In this document: piece by piece, positions 44,251 to 53,119 of the stretch
Layout: the number at the start of each line of letters is the position of its first letter
Position numbering within the stretch: the first letter of the stretch is position 1
From: VAXT01 sp963698015
GTDB lineage: Bacteria; Actinomycetota; Thermoleophilia; Gaiellales; Gaiellaceae
Length of the DNA: 64,000 nt
Direction: 5' to 3'
Assembly (NCBI GenBank): GCA_963698015.1
Contig: OY969109.1
Coordinates: 1,860,001 to 1,924,000 of the forward strand
Notes under the pieces: model-generated
What the model saw: only the letters and a program-made list of their open reading frames with translations
Told to the model about the DNA's origin: nothing
Databases searched by the model: none
Made by a program: the position numbers and the translations under genes

Positions 44251-45270
44251 ATGACCGAAGTCTCTGCGCCGCGTACCGCCTCCGCTGCGAAGCCGTCGCT
44301 CTCATTCGAGGAGCTGGTGGTGGCACACTGGCATTGGCAGCGATCCGACGATCTCGCCGACGAACCCGCGTATCGGGCGAAGCTCGCAGCCTTCGAGGAC
44401 GAGTTCGGCGAGATCATCGATTCCTACTGGTGCGCGAGCGTCCCTTCGGCGGTCGCGCTGACGGAGAAACCGCACCGCCCGATCTCCCAGGATGCCTTCG
44501 GCTTTCACCGGGTTAGTGACTGGGCGACGAAGGACGAACCAGCGATCGCGGAGCTTCTGCACAAGTGCGACGCACTCACGATCAAGATCGCTCGCATCCT
44601 GCGCGGGCCAACTCGCGAGATTGCCATGCGGCTCGTCGTGTCGTCGTCCACTCACGTGCTCGCGCTGGTCGATCGCCCAGCGGAACACCGCAGTACCCAA
44701 GACAAGCAGCGTGCTCTCGAATACGAGGGCAAGCGGCTTGAGCAGGCGGAGAGCTACTACGAGGAAGTCGGACAGCGCCAGGCGCAGTTGACCTACGTGA
44801 TCGGCATGTTCGCAGTCACGCTCGTGTTTGCTGTGGGCGCCATCGCAGTCTGGGCGACGAACGGCAGCAGCTTCACTCATGATCGGAACGTGCTCGCGCT
44901 CGCGATGGGCGCAGCTGGCGCGCTGCTCAGCGTGATGAACCGAATGAGCAATCCGAAGCAGGGTTTCGTACTCGACTACGAGCTTGGAAAAGTCCCGCTC
45001 CTCGTCCTCGGCGCGTTCCGGCCGATACTCGGTGCCGCTTTCGGTTTGACGGTGTATGCGGCGATCGCGAGCGGGCTCGTGAACCTGGTTCTCACGGGCA
45101 GTCCCAAGGGGGACACGTACTTCTACGCACTCCTGTCATTCGCAGCCGGTTGGAGCGAGCGGCTGGCCAAGGACATCCTCGACAGCGCCGAGCTGACTGT
45201 GGGTGACGCCATCAAAGCGAAGGAAACAACGGCACAGGAGCGCGCCTCCGGCCAAGGCGCGCCAGTGTGA
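44251..45270 (+). CDS. unrecognised membrane protein next to the tRNA gene
   Basis: A 339-residue protein with a soluble, mostly helical N-terminal part of about 185 residues, including a predicted coiled coil (RALEYEGKRLEQAESYYEEVGQ). It is followed by two to four hydrophobic helices between about 190 and 320, and a charged tail. AGGAGG lies 6 nt before the ATG. Its base composition looks lower in G+C than that of its neighbours. Adjacency to a tRNA and the shifted composition hint at acquisition by transfer, but no integrase is present. Family and function unknown. Confidence 0.75.
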   Translation: MTEVSAPRTASAAKPSLSFEELVVAHWHWQRSDDLADEPAYRAKLAAFEDEFGEIIDSYWCASVPSAVALTEKPHRPISQDAFGFHRVSDWATKDEPAIAELLHKCDALTIKIARILRGPTREIAMRLVVSSSTHVLALVDRPAEHRSTQDKQRALEYEGKRLEQAESYYEEVGQRQAQLTYVIGMFAVTLVFAVGAIAVWATNGSSFTHDRNVLALAMGAAGALLSVMNRMSNPKQGFVLDYELGKVPLLVLGAFRPILGAAFGLTVYAAIASGLVNLVLTGSPKGDTYFYALLSFAAGWSERLAKDILDSAELTVGDAIKAKETTAQERASGQGAPV

Positions 45271-45344
45271 CGACCGCGGTCCGCGGACGCGCCTCGCGGC
45301 ACGAGGGCAACCGGTGTTCAGGGACGAAGCCTTCCAGGAGGACG

Positions 45345-45869
45345 TCACGCCAGGGCGCGCGCGACGATCTCTTCGACCACTTCGGTCTTGGCGTCCGCGT
45401 AGTCCTGGACGTAGGCCCACTCACGGGCGGCCAGCTCGCGCTTCGTGCGCTCGTACAGCTCGCGGTCGGCCGCGTCCGCGCGCAGGTGGTCCCGGAACGC
45501 GAGCATCCGGTCGATCTCCGGGCAGCCCTCCGTGAAGACGTGGAGGTTGACGTTCGGGTCGGCCTTCTTGAGCACGCGATGCTCGTACCAGTCGGGCTCG
45601 CGGATGCGCAGGGCGTAGCCCACCGCCTCGAGGGCCGGCACGTACGCGTCCTCGTCCGACGAGTCGGGCACGGCCAGCACGATGTCGATGATCGGCTTCG
45701 CGACGAGGCCGGGCACGGACGTCGAGCCCGCGTGCTCGACCAGCAGCGCCCGCACGCCGAGCGCCGTACGAATCCGCCGCGCCTCGCGCTCGAACCGCAC
45801 GGGCCAGGCGTCGTCGTAGTCCACGAGCACGATCGGGCCGTCGTGGCGCGGCCGCTCGCCGATCGTCAC
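45345..45869 (-). CDS. GrpB/UPF0157 family protein
   Basis: A 174-residue nucleotidyltransferase-fold protein. VEHAGSTSVPGLVAKPIIDIVLAV is the hallmark block with the GS...D.D arrangement, and NLHVF and FRDHLRADAADRELYERTKREL are typical of GrpB. Members are often fused to dephospho-CoA kinase, but the function is undefined. It overlaps the upstream cupin gene by 4 nt. Confidence 0.92.
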   Translation of the reverse strand: MTIGERPRHDGPIVLVDYDDAWPVRFEREARRIRTALGVRALLVEHAGSTSVPGLVAKPIIDIVLAVPDSSDEDAYVPALEAVGYALRIREPDWYEHRVLKKADPNVNLHVFTEGCPEIDRMLAFRDHLRADAADRELYERTKRELAAREWAYVQDYADAKTEVVEEIVARALA

Positions 45870-46390
45870 AGCGGCCAGGTCGCTCTCACCGGCTCGTATT
45901 CACCCGCCCAGTCGCTGTACGCCACGCGCGGCGTGTCCGTCTCCTGCGGCGTGGAGGCGCCGAAGCGCCCGGCGACCTCGCTGACCGGATAGTGGAGCTC
46001 CTTGCCCTCACCGCGCAGTCCGGCCATCAGGATCGCGCACGGCCCGTCGCCGGCGCCGACGATGATGTGGTGCGTCCCCGGCGCGCAGTGGAAGAAGTCC
46101 CACGCCTGCAGGCGCCTCTCCTCGTCCTCGACGATCAGGATGCACTCGCCGGAGAGGACGAGGAAGTCCTCCTGGAGGCTCTCGGAGTGGTACTTGCCGT
46201 TCGGTTGGCCGGGTTGCAGCACGTGGACGCCGATCCCGTATCCGTCGAAGCCTTCCGGCGGCTCGAAGTCGGACCACTGGCCGCCTTCGCTCCGCATCCA
46301 GCGGGCGTCCGCGAGGTTGAGCACGAACCAGCCGGGTGTACCGGCGAATGCGCCCTGCTCGGCCTGCTCGATCCTCGCCTCTTCGGTCAC
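45866..46390 (-). CDS. cupin-domain protein
   Basis: A 174-residue single cupin with QPNGKYHSESLQEDFLVLSGE (motif 1, with H and E ligands) and APGTHHIIVG (motif 2). The tail carries WAGEYEPV, seen in some cupins annotated as sugar or metabolite binding. It is coupled to the GrpB gene and divergent from the catalase-like gene at 46462, with a 71-nt gap holding the shared promoter region. Confidence 0.88.
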   Translation of the reverse strand: MTEEARIEQAEQGAFAGTPGWFVLNLADARWMRSEGGQWSDFEPPEGFDGYGIGVHVLQPGQPNGKYHSESLQEDFLVLSGECILIVEDEERRLQAWDFFHCAPGTHHIIVGAGDGPCAILMAGLRGEGKELHYPVSEVAGRFGASTPQETDTPRVAYSDWAGEYEPVRATWPL

Positions 46391-46461
46391 CCCGAGACCT
46401 TAATCCGTTGACGCCGGAGCGCAGGCCGGAGTACCCTCGCGCGGTCGAGGGAGGAGCACCG

Positions 46462-47724
46462 GTGGCGATCACAGACGACGTCACTGCGGCGAACGAGCGC
46501 GCGGACCGCGGCCCGGGCTACGGGTTGCCGCCGCCGGACACGGGGAGCGCTGTCCTCGATGCGATCGCACGCCTTTTTCTCTTCGCGATCCATGCCGAGC
46601 GTCGGGTCGACCCCTTCTTCCGGCCGGCGCTCGACGCGGTCCTGCGCGAGCCGCTGTCGAGGCTGACGACCGCGCTCATCAACCTGCGGCGAAAGGACGA
46701 TGGCCTCGGTCTCGCGGAGGAGAGGCTCCAGCCGAGCGAGGAGGCTCATGTCGACGAGATCATCGCGGCCTTCACCGCGCAGATGAACCGGCTCTGGCGG
46801 CCGGGCTACTTCGAGCGCGGAGGGAACACGAAGACTCACGGCATCGTGCGCGCCGAGTTCGTCGTCCGGGACGACGTCCCCGAGCACATGCGGCGCGGGA
46901 TCTTCGCGGAGCCCCGGACGTATCCCGCCTGGGTGCGGTTCTCCGGGCCGGGGCCGTACGTATCGGCAGACATCGACGACGTCGGCTTCATGAGCATGAC
47001 GATCAAGGTGATGGGCGTCCCAGGCCCGAAGCTGCTCGACGACGAGCAACATACGCAGGACTTCCTGGGCGTCTCGACGCCGACGTTCGTGACGCCGAAT
47101 ACCCGGGCGAACGTGCGGCTCCAGTACTGGAGCTACCGGAATGCTCCGATGTTCTACTTCGTCGACCCTCGGGACTCGCACTTCCTCGACTCGATCATGC
47201 AGCTGCTCTGGACGAAGACGCAGACGAGCCCGCTCGAGGGCGACTACTTCGGGTGTGTCCCGTACCTGCTCGGCGAGGGCCAGGCGATGCAGTACGCGTT
47301 CCTGACCAGGCGCAAGAAGCGGAGCCGCGTGCCACGGCTACCTCGGCGTCCTCCCGACAACTATCTCCGCGAGGCCATGGCGGCGACCCTCTCCGAGGAG
47401 GACGTCGAGTTCGACATCGTGCTCCAGATGCAGACCGACCCGCACAAGATGCCGATCGAGAACAACGCCGTGCTGTGGCCGACGAACCTATCGCCGCGCG
47501 TGCCGGCCGCCGTCGTGCGCATCCCGACGCAGACCTTCGACTCGCCCGGGCAGCTCGAGTTCGCGCGGGTGCTGACGTACAACCCCTGGCACTGCATCGC
47601 CGAGCATCGGCCGCTCGGCAACCAGAGCCGCGCCCGGAAGCGGATGTACTACGAGCTCGCGCGCCTGCGTCAGCGGATGAACCAGGTCGAGCACTACGAG
47701 CCGACCGGCGACGAGACCTTCTAG
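46462..47724 (+). CDS. catalase-fold haem protein (lipid-hydroperoxide type)
   Basis: A 420-residue member of the small catalase-related family. The distal His lies in NTKTHGIVRAEFVV. The expected proximal ligand Tyr is in RARKRMYYELAR near the end, preceded by PWHCIAEHRPLGN. In eukaryotes this fold includes coral allene oxide synthase and hydroperoxide lyase; bacterial relatives act on fatty-acid hydroperoxides or H2O2. GTG 46462 has GGAGGAG upstream. Its neighbours (DyP, alpha-dioxygenase, patatin) support a lipid-hydroperoxide substrate, by inference. Confidence 0.85.
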   Translation: MAITDDVTAANERADRGPGYGLPPPDTGSAVLDAIARLFLFAIHAERRVDPFFRPALDAVLREPLSRLTTALINLRRKDDGLGLAEERLQPSEEAHVDEIIAAFTAQMNRLWRPGYFERGGNTKTHGIVRAEFVVRDDVPEHMRRGIFAEPRTYPAWVRFSGPGPYVSADIDDVGFMSMTIKVMGVPGPKLLDDEQHTQDFLGVSTPTFVTPNTRANVRLQYWSYRNAPMFYFVDPRDSHFLDSIMQLLWTKTQTSPLEGDYFGCVPYLLGEGQAMQYAFLTRRKKRSRVPRLPRRPPDNYLREAMAATLSEEDVEFDIVLQMQTDPHKMPIENNAVLWPTNLSPRVPAAVVRIPTQTFDSPGQLEFARVLTYNPWHCIAEHRPLGNQSRARKRMYYELARLRQRMNQVEHYEPTGDETF

Positions 47725-47841
47725 GGGTCGGACCCCTTTACAAGGTGTTCGCCTCGGCGGGCGGATTTTGCGGAGGTCCTGTTCTGGTTGCGCGCCTTCG
47801 GTCGCAGTGTCGGCACACTTTTGGAGCGGGGTCTGACCCCG
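47723..47841. repeat. 119-bp segment bounded by GGGGTC-N-GACCCC palindromes
   Basis: AGGGGTC-G-GACCCCT (47723-47737) and CGGGGTC-T-GACCCCG (47827-47841) flank about 90 bp of non-coding DNA between converging genes. A related pair (GGGGTCAG/CTGACCCC) lies in the leader at 25916-25966. It may be a REP/BIME-like element or paired terminators. Confidence 0.5.
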
Positions 47842-47842
47842 T

Positions 47843-49177
47843 TCAGGGGGACGCGAGGCGGCGAAGGGCTTTCAGGCCCGGCAGGAAGAAGTAGGCGCCG
47901 CCTTTGACCGAGATGAACCGCGGGACGCCCGAGACGCGCGTCCTCAGGCTCTCGGACTGCACGGTGAACGTTCCGCCGAACGGCTTCGACTGGCCCACGA
48001 GCGGGTCGGAGTCGTCGTAGAGCCCGGCGAACTTCGGGTTGTTCAGCCACGTGCTCTGGACGAACTCGAACTGCCGCGTGATGTTCGCGTTCAGGCAGAT
48101 GAAGTGGAGGCCCCGCTCCTCCTCGTCGCCCCCGCCGATGAGCGCCTTCTCGGCCGGCAGCGCCTGGCCGTACTCGCGCCCGCGACGCAGGAGGCGGTGG
48201 CGCCGGTTGATCGCGAGCGACTTGTCCGAGCCGGGCCGCGGGTCGAGCGAGTCACGCGGGTTCGTTCGCCGAACGTGAGCGCCGATCGGACAACGCGCGC
48301 CCTCGCGATCCTCGTCGAAGTAGCCGAAGTCGTTCGCCTCGGCCAGGGCGGGATCGTCGACGGCCGGCGAGAGCGCCAGCGGCGCGCCTCCGGGCCAGCG
48401 GCCGACCATCTTCGCCGCCAGACGCACGCGCGCCTCCTCTCCGGACGCGACCCCGTCGAGGAACTGCCAGAACCCGTGCACGTCCTGCCGGAGCTGGCGC
48501 AGGACGAGATATGTCCCGTTGAGGCCGATCGGCTCTGCGCCCTCGAGGAGCGGCTGGTCGGTGTAGTGCCCGTGCTCGTTCACGTACCCGAGGACGAACT
48601 CGCCCGTGCGCACCGTCTGTCCTGCCGGGCCTGTCTTCGAGAGCCCTTCGACGAACGGCTGCGAGATGCCGTCGCGGAACCCGAACGGCTCGAAGCCGTC
48701 CAGGTCGGACGTCTCGAGCCGATGCTCGATCCGCACGCCCGATCCGTCGAGCAGCCGGGTCTGCTCCTCGACCAAGCGTGCCAGCCCCGCGTCGTCCTGC
48801 GCGTAGAGGAGGAGCACTGCGTCGATCGGCGCAGTGGCCGGCCCGCCCCAGTCCCAGCGCTCCGGGGCGTCGTCGCCGACGTCGCCGAGGACTCGCCGGC
48901 GGTGCTCGGTCGTCATCCCGTGAACGAACGCGTTCGAGAACTGCAGCAACACGTCCGGCGCGAGCCCGAGGCGCTCAAGCCCGCGGGCGGTGAATGCGAT
49001 GTTGACCGCCCGCTCCTCCGGCCGCTCGTCCCCGGCCGTGACGGTCTCCAGGACCGATGCGAGCCAGCGCCCGCCGGGGGCTCCGTCCTCAAGGCCGAGA
49101 AGCAGGAACGACGCGGCCTTCAGCGACCCGTAACCCCGGGCGACGAGCCCCTGGACGTCCGCCAGCTCGAGCGTCAC
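47843..49177 (-). CDS. DyP-type haem peroxidase
   Basis: A 444-residue dye-decolourising peroxidase. GFRDGISQPFVEG carries the GxxDG motif with the distal Asp, and GAHVRRTNPRDS has the proximal haem His. GTG 49177 overlaps the upstream stop; the very long open frame beyond it is a shadow of the next gene. No Tat signal is seen, so it is intracellular. Its operon partners are two unknown proteins. Within this locus it could reduce lipid hydroperoxides, though DyPs have broad substrates. Confidence 0.93.
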   Translation of the reverse strand: MTLELADVQGLVARGYGSLKAASFLLLGLEDGAPGGRWLASVLETVTAGDERPEERAVNIAFTARGLERLGLAPDVLLQFSNAFVHGMTTEHRRRVLGDVGDDAPERWDWGGPATAPIDAVLLLYAQDDAGLARLVEEQTRLLDGSGVRIEHRLETSDLDGFEPFGFRDGISQPFVEGLSKTGPAGQTVRTGEFVLGYVNEHGHYTDQPLLEGAEPIGLNGTYLVLRQLRQDVHGFWQFLDGVASGEEARVRLAAKMVGRWPGGAPLALSPAVDDPALAEANDFGYFDEDREGARCPIGAHVRRTNPRDSLDPRPGSDKSLAINRRHRLLRRGREYGQALPAEKALIGGGDEEERGLHFICLNANITRQFEFVQSTWLNNPKFAGLYDDSDPLVGQSKPFGGTFTVQSESLRTRVSGVPRFISVKGGAYFFLPGLKALRRLASP

Positions 49178-50427
49178 AGCAGCTGCAGCCAGCGCCCGGC
49201 CTCCTCTCCGCTCAACTCGCCATGGAGACCCGCTCGGAGCCGCTCGTTCCCGGCGACGTTCGCCGCGCTGAGCCGGCCGTACGCCGAATACCAGACATGC
49301 GTCGGCACCTGGTGCCGGCGCAGGTAGTCCTTGAACGCGAGCTCGTCGCGTGAGCCGTCGAGGACGAGCCAGCGCGTCGTCGGGTAGCCGAAGCCGTTGC
49401 TGAAGACGATGTTCAACCCCCACGAGATCTGGTCGATGAAGTCGTCCATGTAGCTCTCGAGGCTGCCGTCGTAGTTGCTGGCGAAGAAGACGCGCCGCCC
49501 CTCGTCGAGGAAGACCCAACGCGCGAAGTGAATCGTCTTGACCCCGGCCAGGCTGCCGCGGTTGAAGACGTGGCGGGCCGCGAACGCGATGCCGTTCAGG
49601 ACGCTGATGATCGTGAGCCGCCTGAAGAGGCCCGGCTTGACGAACCCGATCGCGGTGAACGGGTTCTGGACGACGTGGTCCTCGAGCGCCGCCAGTCGCT
49701 GGACGGTCTCTTCGTCCGGCTTCAGGCGCTCCATCCGGTCGGCCCGTTCGTGGCGCCGGAGCAGGAAGGCGTACACGGGCGCGCCCACGAGGAAGAGCGG
49801 CGTCAGCAGGAGCAGCCCGAGCGGGATCAGCACGAACTGAGCCTTCTCCCGAACACGCCATCCGAGCGGTGGGGCCGGTTCCGCTTCGCGCGCCCACCTG
49901 AGCGACGGCTCGCTCTCGACGAAGCGCACGATCTCGGCGCGGATCGCTGCGGGGTCGACCCCCTCGAGGTATGCGCCCCGCTCGTCCAGGAAGCGCTCGA
50001 GCGCATCGCGCAACTCGGCTTCGCGACGAATCTGCCGGACGCCACGCCCGGGCCTGTTCACGTACCGCGCCTGCTCCTTGGCCACGTGCCTGCGCAGGAA
50101 GCCGACCCGGTCGTCCTCGGAATAGCCCTCGCACGAGCCGAAGACCGCGTCGAGCCCGTCCGCGGCCGAGAGCTCCGCAAGGTGCCGCTCCGGCTCGACG
50201 TCGAAGTCGCTCAGGTAGACGAGCGTCGCGGGCAAGGGCCGGCCGTCCAGGTCGACGGTCTCCTCGAGCAGGAAGAGCCGCGCGAAGTGCACGTCCGTGA
50301 GCGCGCCGAGATCGAGCACGGAACCGTTCGCGACCCCGTCGCCCATCGACGCGAGCAGGTCTCGCAGGCCCGCCGTCTCGCCCGGTCGAACGTGTGCGGC
50401 GATCGTCAGTGCCGACTGGCGGGTCAA
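49174..50427 (-). CDS. membrane protein of unknown function with duplicated barrel-like domains
   Basis: A 417-residue protein. A hydrophobic hairpin (about 195-225) separates two similar soluble halves: the first has VHFARLFLLEE...ATLVYLSDFDVEPERHLAEL, the second IHFARWVFLDEGRRVFFASNYDGSLESYMDDF. The repeated FAR-x4-L-x20-S-x-x-D pattern suggests tandem domains in the dimeric alpha+beta-barrel style that DyP peroxidases also use. It is coupled by 4-nt overlaps to both neighbours, so it is probably part of a complex with the peroxidase. No family name recognised. Confidence 0.8.
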   Translation of the reverse strand: MTRQSALTIAAHVRPGETAGLRDLLASMGDGVANGSVLDLGALTDVHFARLFLLEETVDLDGRPLPATLVYLSDFDVEPERHLAELSAADGLDAVFGSCEGYSEDDRVGFLRRHVAKEQARYVNRPGRGVRQIRREAELRDALERFLDERGAYLEGVDPAAIRAEIVRFVESEPSLRWAREAEPAPPLGWRVREKAQFVLIPLGLLLLTPLFLVGAPVYAFLLRRHERADRMERLKPDEETVQRLAALEDHVVQNPFTAIGFVKPGLFRRLTIISVLNGIAFAARHVFNRGSLAGVKTIHFARWVFLDEGRRVFFASNYDGSLESYMDDFIDQISWGLNIVFSNGFGYPTTRWLVLDGSRDELAFKDYLRRHQVPTHVWYSAYGRLSAANVAGNERLRAGLHGELSGEEAGRWLQLL

Positions 50428-50864
50428 TCCGCCGGGAACTCGAGTGCGAAGTTCAGGATCCTCGCCCGCTCCCAGTAGACGATCCCGAGATAGGTCGCCG
50501 GCGCCACGAGGCGGATCTCGTCTCTGATCCAGTGCGCGACGAGCGACGTCTTCGAGTAGTCGAGGACGATCGACTCCCTGTCGTCGAACCAGCTCGTCTG
50601 CTTGTAGACCTTCGCCCGCACCGCCTTGATCCCGAAGGGCAGGATCTCGTTGAGGAGCTCGCCCTTGGCCGGATCGAAGACCTTGCCCTTCCAGGCGAAC
50701 AGGTGCAGGAGCTTGGCGGCCGGCCCTGCGAGCTCGGTCCCAGGCGCGACGAGCACGGTTCCTTCCGCCTCGCCGTTCGGAATCGGTCCGGCGTCGCTGG
50801 CCCGGAAGAGGTCGTCGAGCTCCTCCTGGGGCATCCGCAGCAGGTCGGGCACGGTTGGCGGCAT
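50424..50864 (-). CDS. hypothetical protein heading the DyP operon
   Basis: A 146-residue soluble protein of unrecognised family. Distinct stretches are PEGTVLVAPG-like (about 33-45), LLHLFAWKGKVFDPAKGELLNEI and WIRDEIRLVAPATYLGIVYWERARILNFALEFP, giving a mixed alpha/beta look. The final block (YLGIVYW) recalls lipocalin-like or NTF2-like lipid-binding proteins only faintly. ATG 50864 is used. It overlaps the next gene by 4 nt and is divergent from the alpha-dioxygenase, 108 nt away. Confidence 0.72.
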   Translation of the reverse strand: MPPTVPDLLRMPQEELDDLFRASDAGPIPNGEAEGTVLVAPGTELAGPAAKLLHLFAWKGKVFDPAKGELLNEILPFGIKAVRAKVYKQTSWFDDRESIVLDYSKTSLVAHWIRDEIRLVAPATYLGIVYWERARILNFALEFPAD

Positions 50865-50972
50865 CTGCACCCCGGCGTTGCTTGGCGGCGAACCTAGCAC
50901 GTTGACTCCGCCCGGAGAAGAGTGCTTACATCGGGCCGACGTCTGCGGCAACGGGCTCGAAAGGACTCTCGC

Positions 50973-52754
50973 ATGTCGTTTTCGTCGCTGCTCCGAGGCG
51001 CGGCCGACTCGCTCGACCGGCGGTTCGGCTGGGATCATCTGCCTTTGCCGGCCGGCGTCCTCACCCTCGTCGGGCTGCGCGACCGCTTGCGTGAGGAGAA
51101 CCTCTACGACACCGGGCGTGGCGCTCTCGACGTGCCCCCGGTCTCCGACCACGACGGCTATCTGACGTCGCGGACGCTCGACGGCACCTACAACGACCTC
51201 AACGACCCGCTGATGGGAAGCCTGGGCAGTCGCTTCGGCCGCAACGTGCCGCTCTCGTTTACGTACCGCGAGCCTCCGGACGCCATGCTCGACCCGAGCC
51301 CGAGGCTCGTCAGCCGGCAGCTGCTGACGCGCGAGGAGTTCCAGCCGGCGACGACGCTGAACCTGCTCGCCGGTGCCTGGATCCAGTTCGAGGTGCACGA
51401 CTGGTTCAGCCACGGCAAGCCGGCGCCCGAGGAGCCGTGGGAGATCCCGGTGGACGACGACGACCCGTGGCCCGAGCATCCGATGAAGATTCCCCGCACG
51501 CACGCAGACCCGAGCACCGACCCGAACCAGCCGCACACGTTCGTCACCGACGACACGCACTGGTGGGACGGCTCGCAGATCTACGGCCGCGACCCCGCGT
51601 TCGCCGACGCGCTTCGTTCGGGCGAGAACGGGAAGCTGCGCATCGACGAGCAGGGCCTGCCGCCTCAGGAGCTCGAGGCGCACATCGACCTCAGCGGCGT
51701 CGCAGGCAACTTCTGGGTCGGCCTCGCGCTCCTGCATTCGCTCTTCATGCGCGAGCACAACGCGATTTGCGACGAGCTGCACGCGCGCCACCCCGAGCTC
51801 ACGGAGCAGCAGCTCTACGACAAGGCGCGGCTGATCAACGCTGCGCTGATGGCCAAGATCCACACCGTCGACTGGACGCCCGCGATCATCGCCCACCCGA
51901 CGACGGTCCTTGCTCTGCGCGCCAACTGGTGGGGCCTCGAGGGCGAGTCGCTGGATAAGCGCTTCGGCCGCAAGACCTCGAACGAGGTGATCCGCGGAAT
52001 CCCCGGCTCGCCGACCAACCACCACGGCGTCCGCTACTCCCTGACCGAGGAGTTCGTCGCCGTCTACCGCATGCACCCGCTGATCCCGGACGACTACAGC
52101 TTCCGCTCGCTCGGGACGGATGCGCTGCTCCACGAGCACACGCTCGAGGACCTGGGCGCATTGCACGTCCGCGAGCGGCTCGACGAGACGTCGATGCCCG
52201 ACCTCTTCTACTCGTTCGGGACGTCCCATCCGGGCGCGATCACGTTGCACAACTTCCCGCGGTTCCTCCAGACGTTCCACCGGCCAGACGGGACGACGAT
52301 CGACCTCGCGGCGACCGACGTCCTCCGCACGCGCGAGCGCGGGGTGCCCAGGTACAACCAGTTCCGGCGCCTCTTCCACCTCAAGCCGGTCGACTCGTTC
52401 GAGGAGCTGACGGGCGACCCGGAGGTCGCGGAGGAGCTGCGCGCGGTGTACAACGACGTCGAGCGCGTCGACCACATGATCGGGATGTACGCAGAGCCGA
52501 AGCCGAAAGGGTTTGGGTTCAGCGACACGGCCTTCCGCGTCTTCATCCTTATGGCCTCGCGCCGGCTCAAGAGCGACCGGTTCTTCACGCGCGACTACCG
52601 GCCGGAGGTCTACACGCAGACGGGTCTCGACTGGATCGAGGACAACTCGATGCGCTCGCTGCTGCTGCGCCACATGCCCGAGCTCGAGCCCGCCCTGCGC
52701 GGGGTCGAGAATCCGTTCGCTCCCTGGCGGCGGGCCGGGTCGTCCGCAGCGTGA
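50973..52754 (+). CDS. fatty-acid alpha-dioxygenase (alpha-DOX/PIOX-like haem enzyme)
   Basis: A 593-residue animal-type haem peroxidase. The distal His is H142 in WIQFEVHDWFSHG. Y365 and H368 in VYRMHPLIPDD match the catalytic Tyr and proximal His of cyclooxygenase and alpha-DOX. The blocks MREHNAICDEL, AKIHTVDWTPAI, LRANWWGLEG, RGVPRYNQFRR and SDRFFTRDYRPEVYTQTGLDW follow plant alpha-dioxygenases closely. The reaction is fatty acid plus O2 to a 2-hydroperoxy fatty acid, giving a one-carbon-shorter aldehyde. ATG 50973 has AAAGGA upstream. It overlaps a small membrane protein gene. Confidence 0.92.
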   Translation: MSFSSLLRGAADSLDRRFGWDHLPLPAGVLTLVGLRDRLREENLYDTGRGALDVPPVSDHDGYLTSRTLDGTYNDLNDPLMGSLGSRFGRNVPLSFTYREPPDAMLDPSPRLVSRQLLTREEFQPATTLNLLAGAWIQFEVHDWFSHGKPAPEEPWEIPVDDDDPWPEHPMKIPRTHADPSTDPNQPHTFVTDDTHWWDGSQIYGRDPAFADALRSGENGKLRIDEQGLPPQELEAHIDLSGVAGNFWVGLALLHSLFMREHNAICDELHARHPELTEQQLYDKARLINAALMAKIHTVDWTPAIIAHPTTVLALRANWWGLEGESLDKRFGRKTSNEVIRGIPGSPTNHHGVRYSLTEEFVAVYRMHPLIPDDYSFRSLGTDALLHEHTLEDLGALHVRERLDETSMPDLFYSFGTSHPGAITLHNFPRFLQTFHRPDGTTIDLAATDVLRTRERGVPRYNQFRRLFHLKPVDSFEELTGDPEVAEELRAVYNDVERVDHMIGMYAEPKPKGFGFSDTAFRVFILMASRRLKSDRFFTRDYRPEVYTQTGLDWIEDNSMRSLLLRHMPELEPALRGVENPFAPWRRAGSSAA

Positions 52755-53119
52755 AGAGCGGCGACGTCGCGCGCGTCGCGCTCGCCGCGATCCGGATCTT
52801 CAACGGTGGCACCGCGCTGGTCGCACCGGAGCGGCTCAACCGGAGGCTCGGCCTCGACGAGACCGCGGTCTATCCCTGGCGGATGTTCGGGATCCGGACC
52901 GTGCTGATCGGCGTCGATCTCCTCTCGAGCGACCGCGATGTGAGGCGCCATGCGCAGCGCCTGGCCTTGCTCGTCCACGTCTCGGACACTGTCTCGGCGG
53001 CCAGGGCCGGCTACACGAAGGCGCTCTCGCCACGTGCCGCCGCGACGGCGACCGCGATCTCGGCGGTCAACGTCGGCCTCGCGCTCGTCGCAAGCCGGGA
53101 CGCCTGGCGCAGACCCTAG
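52751..53119 (+). CDS. small polytopic membrane protein coupled to the alpha-dioxygenase
   Basis: A 122-residue protein with about three to four short hydrophobic segments (ALAAIRIFNGGTALVAP, MFGIRTVLIGVDLL, TATAISAVNVGLALVAS). It resembles the small DUF4267-like membrane proteins in length and layout, though I cannot confirm the family. GTG 52751 overlaps the dioxygenase stop by 4 nt, so the two are coupled. It may anchor the dioxygenase at the membrane or supply substrate (inference). Confidence 0.75.
   Translation: MKSGDVARVALAAIRIFNGGTALVAPERLNRRLGLDETAVYPWRMFGIRTVLIGVDLLSSDRDVRRHAQRLALLVHVSDTVSAARAGYTKALSPRAAATATAISAVNVGLALVASRDAWRRP

Noticed and set aside
49178..50134. Long N-terminal extension of the DyP peroxidase
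   Set aside because: The extension is the overlapping unknown membrane protein gene read in another frame. DyP length is normal from GTG 49177.
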